Notes under the pieces: generated by a model
The model's database searches: none
The model's input: the letters and a program-made list of their open reading frames with translations, nothing else
What the model was told of the DNA's origin: nothing
Made by a program: the position numbers and the translations under genes
In this document: piece after piece, positions 5,744 to 10,931 of the stretch
How positions within the stretch are numbered: position 1 is the stretch's first letter
Layout: each line of letters begins with the position of its first letter
Assembly: GCA_949297565.1 (NCBI GenBank)
Contig: CASFUI010000067.1
Location: 1-10,931 of the forward strand
Direction of reading: 5' to 3'
Length of the DNA stretch: 10,931 bases
Source of the DNA: an uncultured Eubacteriales bacterium
GTDB taxonomy: Bacteria > Bacillota > Clostridia > Lachnospirales > Lachnospiraceae

Positions 5744-5810
5744 GAGGCGCGGAAAGGTAATTATTCTTATGAATCCGCGCCTCGCGAAAGAGTTCGCTTG
5801 CGAACTCTTT
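5744..5810. repeat. Two further inverted repeats in the PII/DUF624 spacer
   Basis: A perfect 10-bp GC-rich stem, GAGGCGCGGA (5744-5753) with its complement (5774-5783), encloses a 20-nt A/T-rich loop. Three nt later comes a second perfect 10-bp stem, AAAGAGTTCG (5787-5796) with CGAACTCTTT (5801-5810), closed by a CTTG tetraloop. The latter ends four nt before the stop codon of the minus-strand DUF624 gene. On the plus strand it is followed by T-rich sequence and could help to stop transcription from the PII side. Confidence 0.6.
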
Positions 5811-5814
5811 GTTA

Positions 5815-6495
5815 TTATTTATCCTGCTGTTGTGCATCTTCTGTGCTGCCGTCCAAAGCCTCTTCCTCTTTATCTTCCTGAGTCTGTACGCTTGCCTTTG
5901 CGTAAATAAGAAATATTCTCGCAAGTATATAGCTGTCTATATAGACAATAAGCGGAATTGTGACTATAAAAGCTGTGAAGAAGTTAATTGAAAATATAAT
6001 AAGTCCATATGTAGCAAACAGCATTATGAATGTCTGCGGCAGATGATGCATACACAAAATAAGCGAATTTTTAAGCGTCCGGATAACTGAATTATCGAAC
6101 TTTGAAAGCATCGGAAAGGCATAGAGCACAACAGCCGACAGAACTAAAAGCATGCCTATAACCGCAAACATAAGAAGTCTAACAGGCAGGCCGCCGTCGT
6201 CATTCGCCCACATATAACATATCCTGACGTCTGTAATCAGCAGCGCTGTGAGCACCGCAATAATAAGCTCCATTATAAAGCTCTGTTTGAAATTCTGCCT
6301 GAACGATTTAATAAAACCTCTGAAAACATAACTCTCCTCATCACGGACAAGCTTCATGCCAACATAGAACATAGCTGTAAGCGAAGCTCCTATCGTGACA
6401 ATCGGAAGGCTGAACAGCACTCCGAAGAAGCCGAGAATTAAAAAATCTCCTGCTTTTGTCAACGCCCTGAAAAATTTCCCTTCTATACTAAACAT
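5815..6495 (-). CDS. DUF624 / YesL family membrane protein
   Basis: A 226-residue membrane protein of the DUF624 (YesL) family. The signature N-terminal half is clear: SLPIVTIGASLTAMFYVGMK at 29-48, then a conserved loop (49-72) with FRGFIKSFRQNFKQ. About five membrane helices lie near 16-40, 72-92, 104-130, 152-172 and 174-198, followed by a very acidic, Gln-rich cytoplasmic-looking tail (203-226). YesL-type genes usually sit beside ABC sugar-uptake and polysaccharide-degradation genes, but their biochemical role is unknown. Here no ABC transporter gene is next to it; instead it diverges from a gene for a membrane-anchored extracytoplasmic protein. The ATG at 6495 follows GGAACGGG. A good promoter is seen upstream. 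It converges on the PII gene across a hairpin-rich spacer. Confidence 0.87.
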   Translation of the reverse strand: MFSIEGKFFRALTKAGDFLILGFFGVLFSLPIVTIGASLTAMFYVGMKLVRDEESYVFRGFIKSFRQNFKQSFIMELIIAVLTALLITDVRICYMWANDDGGLPVRLLMFAVIGMLLVLSAVVLYAFPMLSKFDNSVIRTLKNSLILCMHHLPQTFIMLFATYGLIIFSINFFTAFIVTIPLIVYIDSYILARIFLIYAKASVQTQEDKEEEALDGSTEDAQQQDK

Positions 6496-6541
6496 ATAAT
6501 TACCCGTTCCTTTCAGCTTAACTGTACTTTATCAAGATATG

Positions 6542-6570
6542 ATTATACTGTAATTTACTCAAAATGCAAA
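6542..6570 (-). promoter_or_regulatory. Promoter of the DUF624 gene
   Basis: On the minus strand a perfect -10 TATAAT (6542-6547) lies 17 nt from TTTGCA (6565-6570, four of six -35 consensus bases). Transcription would start near 6535, giving a leader of about 40 nt. The spacer up to 6701 is A/T-rich and must also hold the plus-strand promoter of the divergent gene, for which I found no convincing match. Confidence 0.65.
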
Positions 6571-6701
6571 TAACTTTCAATTAATTTCCGCCCTGTTTTT
6601 ATTAAATATTTATAAAAGTATGTCTTTTCATCAATAGTTATGTTAAACTTGTTTTACAGTTTGCACAAATAAAGTATGCATAAAACGGAGGATTTTCTTT
6701 A

Positions 6702-7400
6702 ATGGCAAATCAGAAAACAAACAGAAATAAAATGCCGAAAGAACAAAAGACACCTTTCAAAGAACTCAATTTCAGTGAAAAAATAAGCTATATATTCGGT
6801 TACTATAAATATTACGCGCTGGCATTTCTGATTGCAGCAGCGTTTATCGGTTATACAGTATATTCGTTTATCCAGAATAACTACGATGTTGTCTGTAATA
6901 TAGTCGCCGTTGACGGTAAAATCACAGGATATGAAACCTTTTCTGACGACATTACAAAAGGCTTCTCAAACTATCTTGGAATTGACGGCAAAAAGACAAG
7001 AGTTGAGATTGACTTCAATTACTCTCTTATCGTTCAGCCGCTTGACCAGGAGGCCAATGTAAGCCAGAACAAAATATACATACTCGCCTCCGTCGGCTCT
7101 ATTGACGGATATATGGCAAATCGCGACTATATAGATTACTTTTCCACGGATAACGAAACATTTCTCGTCGACCTGAGAGAGCTTCTTACTTCCGACGAAC
7201 TTGAACGCATCGGTGACGAAAATATTATTTACTACACCAAAAAGGACGGTACTGCTGTTCCGATAGCCGTAGATTTATCCGGAACAAAAATAAAAAGCGA
7301 AACAGACCTTACCATGGAATCGCCATGCTACGGTGTAGTTGTTTCCGCTAAAAACACTGAAAATGCCGTTTCGTTTATACGTTACGCCTTCGACTTATAA
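6702..7400 (+). CDS. Membrane-anchored extracytoplasmic protein of unknown function
   Basis: A 232-residue protein with a basic, Lys-rich cytoplasmic N-terminus (1-36), one membrane helix at about 37-58, and an extracytoplasmic domain of about 170 residues. There is no lipobox and no clear signal-peptidase site, so it should stay anchored. Parts of the outer domain (ILASVGSIDGYMANRDYIDY at 127-146, then LVDLRELLTSDELERIGD) recall the hinge region of ABC solute-binding proteins, where a bound object becomes 'L-DLR-LL'. At 170 residues it would be a much reduced version, and this likeness is inference only. The ATG at 6702 has GGAGG ten nt upstream. It is divergent from the DUF624 gene (206-nt spacer), and its stop overlaps the stop of the convergent GNAT gene by six bases. 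Confidence 0.78.
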   Translation: MANQKTNRNKMPKEQKTPFKELNFSEKISYIFGYYKYYALAFLIAAAFIGYTVYSFIQNNYDVVCNIVAVDGKITGYETFSDDITKGFSNYLGIDGKKTRVEIDFNYSLIVQPLDQEANVSQNKIYILASVGSIDGYMANRDYIDYFSTDNETFLVDLRELLTSDELERIGDENIIYYTKKDGTAVPIAVDLSGTKIKSETDLTMESPCYGVVVSAKNTENAVSFIRYAFDL

Positions 7401-8240
7401 GTCCTTTATTAATTTTTTACGGTATAATTCCAGGGTTTCCTGTACATCTGCGTAATATTCAAAGCCAAGCTTTAACGCAAGTTCACGGGAAGCCCTGTTT
7501 TTTTTGTCGACAACCGCAAACAATTCCTCCAGCTCAAGCTCGTCACTCGCATACCTTATTATTTCCATTGACGCCTCATACGCATAGCCGTGTCTCTGCC
7601 ACGGTTTACCGATTAAATATCCGAGTTCCTGCCTCTGCTTTCCGTCAATCACACGGTTTTCGATTCCAATTCTGCCTATCAGAGCCCCGCTTACTCTTTC
7701 AAATACAAGCCATAGTCCGTACTGATAAAAACCATACATATTTTTAATGTAATTTTTGGTGAATTCCAGCTCACGCTCATATTCGTACAGCGGTTCTATA
7801 TACGGGCATCCATTAAGAGTCCCATAGAGCTGATACATAAGCGGCAGGTCCTCCTCCTTCATTTCCCGAATGATAAGCCTTGCGCTGCGCGCTATCTCAA
7901 AAGGCTGCCCTGTCATTCTGGCATATATAAGCTCTAAATATCTCACGCTCACATCAAAATCCTGTATCACATATGAATACCCTGAAATTTTTCCGGTGTC
8001 AACACCTACTCCGAAAATACGGCACAGTCCTTTGGCTGCAAATTCACCGCGTGCCTTCTCAAATTCCTCCGCCTCACAATCCGTAATTACAAGAGCATCC
8101 GACGAACATATTTCATCCCACGCTGTTATCTGTTTAGCGTCAATTCCCTCACCGCTCATTCTGTCTATAAAGGCTTCTAAATCGTATTTCTTGGCACAGG
8201 CTTGATTTTTATTCTGTTTTATATATATTTTTTTGAGCAT
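7395..8240 (-). CDS. GNAT family N-acetyltransferase with an extra N-terminal domain
   Basis: A 281-residue soluble protein. Residues about 121-276 form a RimJ/RimL-type GNAT domain (Acetyltransf_3). It begins RLIIREMKEEDL, has the acetyl-CoA-binding motif A LGYLIGKPWQRHGYAYEA (206-223, with QRHGYA), and motif B NRASRELALKLGFEY (248-262). Such enzymes acetylate amino groups of proteins, amino acids or antibiotics; the substrate here is unknown. Residues 1-115 are a separate alpha/beta region with ALVITDCEAEEFEKARGEF (49-67) and GLCRIFGVGV. This resembles the C-terminal half of a HAD-like Rossmann domain but lacks the catalytic DxDx(T/V). The start at 8240 is preferred because GGGAG lies eight nt upstream. 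The ATG two codons earlier (8246) would be only two nt from it. Confidence 0.88.
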   Translation of the reverse strand: MLKKIYIKQNKNQACAKKYDLEAFIDRMSGEGIDAKQITAWDEICSSDALVITDCEAEEFEKARGEFAAKGLCRIFGVGVDTGKISGYSYVIQDFDVSVRYLELIYARMTGQPFEIARSARLIIREMKEEDLPLMYQLYGTLNGCPYIEPLYEYERELEFTKNYIKNMYGFYQYGLWLVFERVSGALIGRIGIENRVIDGKQRQELGYLIGKPWQRHGYAYEASMEIIRYASDELELEELFAVVDKKNRASRELALKLGFEYYADVQETLELYRKKLIKDL

Positions 8241-8260
8241 ATTCATATCTCCCGTTGTAT

Positions 8261-8289
8261 TTGACTTTTTTCATTATACTATATAAAAT
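8261..8289 (+). promoter_or_regulatory. Promoter of ppiB
   Basis: TTGACT (8261-8266) and TAAAAT (8284-8289) are separated by 17 nt, each one mismatch from the sigma-A consensus. Transcription should start near 8296, at the base of the leader hairpin, about 60 nt before the ppiB start codon. Confidence 0.72.
8273..8278 (-). promoter_or_regulatory. Possible -10 element of the GNAT gene
   Basis: A perfect TATAAT on the minus strand lies 33 nt upstream of the GNAT start codon, inside the spacer of the plus-strand ppiB promoter. No good -35 is seen at 16-18 nt; TTTGCA occurs only at 21 nt (8300-8305). If real, the two promoters overlap and would compete. Confidence 0.35.
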
Positions 8290-8317
8290 AACATAGTGCT
8301 GCAAACGGCACTGTGTT
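8290..8317 (+). promoter_or_regulatory. Hairpin at the 5' end of the ppiB leader
   Basis: A 10-bp inverted repeat (8290-8299 with 8308-8317, AACATAGTGC against GCACTGTGTT) has one G-U pair and the 8-nt loop TGCAAACG. It starts immediately after the predicted -10, so part or all of it would be the first structure in the mRNA. It may be a 5' stabilising hairpin or a dyad operator just downstream of the promoter; the sequence does not decide between them. Confidence 0.5.
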
Positions 8318-8358
8318 ATATTGAAATTCAAATAATATTTTATGAAAGGGATACTATA

Positions 8359-8883
8359 ATGGCAAATCAAAATCCTATCGTTACTTTTACAATGGATAAC
8401 GGTGATGTAATGAAGGCAGAACTTTATCCTGAAATTGCCCCTAACACGGTAAATAACTTTATAAGCCTTATTAAAAAGGGCTTCTATGACGGCGTGACTT
8501 TCCACCGTATTATTCCGGGCTTTATGATTCAGGGCGGAGACCCTGAGGGTACCGGCATGGGAGGTCCGGGGTACAGCATCAAGGGTGAATTTTCCAAGAA
8601 CGGTTTTAAAAATGACCTGCTTCACACTAAGGGAGTTCTCTCAATGGCGCGCACTATGATACCTGACTCAGCCGGCTCACAGTTCTTTATAATGCACGAA
8701 AAAGCTCCTCACCTCGACGGAGAATATGCCGCTTTCGGCAAGCTCACAGAGGGAGAGGACGTGTTGGACAAAATCGCCTCTGTTGACACAGATTGGAATG
8801 ACCGTCCGTTAAAGCCTCAGGTAATTTCATCCGTTACAGTGGAGACTTTCGGGGTTGAATATGACGAGCCTGAAACGCTCTAA
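8359..8883 (+). CDS. ppiB: Cyclophilin-type peptidyl-prolyl cis-trans isomerase
   Basis: A 174-residue cytoplasmic cyclophilin, which catalyses cis-trans isomerisation of peptide bonds before proline and assists protein folding. The family core is intact. VTFHRIIPGFMIQGGDP at 46-62 holds the catalytic Arg50 and Phe55, Met56, Gln58. SMARTMIPDSAGSQFFIMH at 95-113 holds Gln108-Phe109-Phe110. LDGEYAAFGKLTEG at 119-132 completes the active site. The position equal to human cyclophilin A Trp121 is His118, as in many bacterial forms that bind cyclosporin weakly. There is no signal peptide. The start at 8359 has AAAGGG eight nt upstream; the frame is open 63 nt further, but that upstream part overlaps the leader hairpin and lacks a ribosome site. 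The gene appears monocistronic, with promoter at 8261-8289 and terminator at 8956-9012. Confidence 0.96.
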   Translation: MANQNPIVTFTMDNGDVMKAELYPEIAPNTVNNFISLIKKGFYDGVTFHRIIPGFMIQGGDPEGTGMGGPGYSIKGEFSKNGFKNDLLHTKGVLSMARTMIPDSAGSQFFIMHEKAPHLDGEYAAFGKLTEGEDVLDKIASVDTDWNDRPLKPQVISSVTVETFGVEYDEPETL

Positions 8884-8955
8884 TATTCAGAATAAATAGT
8901 CCGCAAACTCTTTCGCCGGGCGTTTAAGCTTTCGCGCCAAAGCGAATTTCACAGC

Positions 8956-9012
8956 AAAAAATCCCGTAGGCCGCTCTTCTCACATTGAGGACGCTGGTCT
9001 ACGGGATTTTTT
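8956..9012. terminator. Bidirectional terminator with a long loop
   Basis: A perfect 14-bp inverted repeat, AAAAAATCCCGTAG (8956-8969) with CTACGGGATTTTTT (8999-9012), encloses a 29-nt loop. A-run on one side and T-run on the other make it work in both directions, ending ppiB (stop 8883) and the TPM-domain gene (stop 9096). The loop is unusually long for an intrinsic terminator. The rest of the spacer (8884-8955, 9013-9095) holds only a small imperfect hairpin at about 9018-9037. Confidence 0.85.
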
Positions 9013-9095
9013 ATTTGCGCAGGCTGCAAGCCATGCGGAAATTCCTGTATTTACATTTGACAACGCACAGTACCGCTTACTGTTATGTATTTGAT

Positions 9096-9956
9096 TTAGA
9101 AATGACCTCCGGCGCTTCCGGAATTGCCTCTTCCTCCTCCGCCCCCTCCTTTGCTGCCGCTGCTGGTTTGGATTTTGCGCGTAGTAACGGTGGTATTTAT
9201 AAATCTGTCTTCACGCCTGTGTATGCGCGCCCCATCCTTCGCATATGTATTTCCGTTGACTGTCATTTTTGATTTGGCAGTGCGCATCATAACCAGAACG
9301 GAGATTACGGCAACTGCTGCGGCTATAGCGAGCTTTATCGGAAAATATAAAAACAATCTGTAAGATATGCTCTTATCAAGCTCCTTTCTCGTGAGTTCAA
9401 TGTACCTATCACAAGCCTTATAGTATTTACCGTCAGTCAGGCGCTTCTTGGTTTTATCCACAATCCCCTGAAGATTGCTCTGACTTATATCCGTCTGCGC
9501 TCTCCCTGATGTCACAACACGGACCGCGCGAGAATTCATGTCAACCACATAGACGATGACATCAGGCACAGATGACGAAGAATCATAGCCGTATCCGCCC
9601 TCGCTTATAAAATCTCTCACATAGCTGTCAAGACGGCTTCCGTCAAGCCCTGTTTTCAAAGTAAGTATAACTATATCGGTTTTGCACTTTTTTGAAACGG
9701 AAGCACAGCTCTTTTCAAGTCTGTTCTCCTCACTGTCAGACAAAATCCCGGCGTCGTCAGTCACATAATTTTTTTGACTGTTTTCGGCAGCCGCCGCTTT
9801 TACCGGAGCGTAATATGAAGCGCATACCATAAACACAACTGCGATAACAACTGCAAAGAATACCGCGGCTTTTGTCCCGGCATGACCGGTATTAAGTTTA
9901 AAGCCCGCGGCACAATCAGATTTTGCTTTCGCTCTGTCAATTCTTTCTCTAATCAT
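9096..9956 (-). CDS. ydjH: TPM-domain membrane protein, YdjH-like
   Basis: A 286-residue membrane protein. Layout: a basic N-terminus, a membrane helix or uncleaved signal at about 29-49 followed by a VKAAAAENS segment, and a TPM domain at about 63-190. The TPM domain starts NYVTDDAGILSDSEENRLEK and includes DVIVYVVDMNSRAVRVVTSG. A second helix follows at about 200-224, then a polar stretch and a Gly-rich tail ending GGGGGGRGNSGSAGGHF. The Gly-rich tail is common in this family. The start at 9956 is chosen because its ATG overlaps the TGA of the upstream gene (ATGA), with GGGAGGG about 11 nt before it; an earlier start would lie deep in the upstream gene. Together with the zinc-ribbon gene this matches YdjH next to YdjG of Bacillus subtilis, where YdjGHI recruit PspA to stressed membranes. 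No SPFH (YdjI) gene follows it here. Confidence 0.85.
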   Translation of the reverse strand: MIRERIDRAKAKSDCAAGFKLNTGHAGTKAAVFFAVVIAVVFMVCASYYAPVKAAAAENSQKNYVTDDAGILSDSEENRLEKSCASVSKKCKTDIVILTLKTGLDGSRLDSYVRDFISEGGYGYDSSSSVPDVIVYVVDMNSRAVRVVTSGRAQTDISQSNLQGIVDKTKKRLTDGKYYKACDRYIELTRKELDKSISYRLFLYFPIKLAIAAAVAVISVLVMMRTAKSKMTVNGNTYAKDGARIHRREDRFINTTVTTRKIQTSSGSKGGGGGGRGNSGSAGGHF

Positions 9957-10931
9957 AGTACCAACAACCCTCCCAACATAGTAATAATAAGGGTTGCCGC
10001 AAAAATACCGGCGCCCCACCCAAGCGCCTTCAGCTTACTGATTGGACGGTCGGCAACTATTTTTCCGGTCTGACCATTCAGCATAAACTGAAAATCTTTA
10101 TTCTGATAACGGCAGTTAAGCACCCACACAGGCAGCAGCACATACTGAACATTATAATTGCTTCTGCGGATACGGTTGCTCCTTACACTGACTGTGCTGT
10201 AACCCACAATCGTGTCTCTCGTCATCTCCGTTATATACTTGTCAACACGCTTGTTTACTCTCGGCTCCATCTGCTGATGCGTCAGATTGTACCGCTCTGA
10301 CAAATATCCCTGAAGATATGCAGGCGCAAAAGGCTCCAGCTCATTATAAAGATACGGCTCCATTTTATCCATCGCTCCGTCTTCCATTTTTTCGGATGCA
10401 TCAGCCGGAATTCTCTGAAAATCAGCCTCCACATCACGGTATACATGAAAATGGTCGTGATATGTATACTCCGTGTCTCCGCTTCTTCTCGTCCTGATTT
10501 TTTCGGCGGAGGCAACCATCTGAGACTCTGCTCTGTAATCATAAAGCCAGAACGGAACGTAAAGTCCTGAAATCTTTTCTATCGTGCTCTGGCTCTTTAA
10601 TGTTGACGGCGTAAGCTTTCCTCTGCGCACCCATTTTCTGTAAATATCCTTTGCCTGTTCGCGGTTAATTTTAAACGGTATAATCTTTTTTGGCTTATAG
10701 GCTCCTGTCAGACGATCCTCAACCAGCGACGGATTACCGCAGAAAGAACAAATGACCGCAGACGTATATTCATCAGACATGAGCTCGGCTCCGCAGCTCT
10801 GACAGTGATAAACCTTCATATTCATCGTTCCGTCAACACCGTCACCCTCAAACTGCTCGCTTCCAAAATCCTGCCCTGCAAATTCAGAATTTTCGTCGTA
10901 AGTCTGCCCCTGCTCGGCTTCAGCTCCGCCG
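9953..10931 (-). CDS. ydjG: Zinc-ribbon, tail-anchored protein, YdjG-like (5' end outside window)
   Basis: The frame is open to the window edge, giving 325 visible residues; the true start lies beyond it. Visible residues 1-35 are an acidic Glu/Gln/Asp linker. A zinc ribbon follows at 43-64 with C43-x2-C46 and C61-x2-C64 (CQSCG, CSFCG). Then comes YKPKKIIPFKINREQAKDIY and a long soluble region to about 298, and a single C-terminal helix of about 22 residues at 304-325 that would anchor it in the membrane with the bulk in the cytoplasm. Relatives usually have another zinc ribbon upstream, which would be outside the window. A start at the internal ATG (10825) is possible but has no good ribosome site, and the upstream frame has no stop. 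It overlaps the YdjH-like gene by four bases (ATGA), indicating translational coupling. Bacillus subtilis YdjG plays a role in PspA recruitment. Confidence 0.85.
   Translation of the reverse strand, partial: GGAEAEQGQTYDENSEFAGQDFGSEQFEGDGVDGTMNMKVYHCQSCGAELMSDEYTSAVICSFCGNPSLVEDRLTGAYKPKKIIPFKINREQAKDIYRKWVRRGKLTPSTLKSQSTIEKISGLYVPFWLYDYRAESQMVASAEKIRTRRSGDTEYTYHDHFHVYRDVEADFQRIPADASEKMEDGAMDKMEPYLYNELEPFAPAYLQGYLSERYNLTHQQMEPRVNKRVDKYITEMTRDTIVGYSTVSVRSNRIRRSNYNVQYVLLPVWVLNCRYQNKDFQFMLNGQTGKIVADRPISKLKALGWGAGIFAATLIITMLGGLLVL

Noticed and set aside
6701..6712. Identical AATGGCAAATCA at the starts of the anchored-protein gene and of ppiB (8358-8369)
   Set aside because: Both encode MANQ; the likeness stops there and the upstream regions differ. 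This reflects A/T-rich start codon context, not a repeat.
8299..8313. Partial catabolite-response-element likeness (TGCAAACG) in the ppiB leader
   Set aside because: Only the left core fits the cre pattern; the right half (W..C W) does not. The sequence is explained by the hairpin loop.
9124..9363. Plus-strand open frame with a proline run near its start
   Set aside because: It is the antisense of the Gly-rich tail of the YdjH-like protein; no ribosome site or independent support.

Overview
The window looks like chromosomal DNA from a low-GC, Gram-positive anaerobe, most likely class Clostridia (Lachnospiraceae- or Oscillospiraceae-like). The reasons are AGGAGG-type ribosome sites, A/T-rich spacers, many rho-independent terminators, and a gene set common in that group: CvfB/YitL, CPBP protease, DUF2156, DUF624/YesL, and a YdjG/YdjH pair. 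No phage, transposon, CRISPR array or rRNA gene is visible. The genus cannot be named from the sequence alone.

Left part (1-2940). The 3' end of an unknown plus-strand gene is followed by a strong, probably bidirectional terminator. Three minus-strand genes then read leftward: cvfB-like RNA-binding protein, ridA (enamine/imine deaminase), and a CPBP intramembrane protease. ridA and the protease gene are 20 nt apart and probably co-transcribed. A minus-strand tRNA-Gln(CTG) has its own promoter, with an A/T-rich upstream tract, and up to two tandem terminators.

Middle (2940-8250). A minus-strand pair encodes a DUF2156 protein and an eight-cysteine YkgJ-type protein. A promoter-bearing 349-nt gap separates it from a divergent plus-strand pair: an unknown six-helix membrane protein, then a PII signal protein with Phe instead of Tyr at the usual uridylylation position. 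A hairpin-rich spacer follows, then a minus-strand DUF624/YesL membrane protein. Divergent from that is a membrane-anchored extracytoplasmic protein that may be a degenerate solute-binding protein. It converges, with overlapping stop codons, on a GNAT acetyltransferase that carries an extra N-terminal domain.

Right part (8250-10931). Cyclophilin PpiB has a clear promoter and a leader hairpin. It converges on a minus-strand pair across a long-loop bidirectional terminator. The pair is a TPM-domain membrane protein (YdjH-like) and a zinc-ribbon, tail-anchored protein (YdjG-like). They overlap by ATGA, and the upstream gene runs off the window edge. In Bacillus subtilis the homologous pair belongs to the PspA membrane-stress module.

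Most of the window is ordinary housekeeping and membrane-maintenance sequence. The points most worth a second look are the PII/membrane-protein pair with the altered T-loop, the dense intergenic hairpins, the DUF624/anchored-protein pair without an ABC transporter, and the YdjG/YdjH module at the edge.
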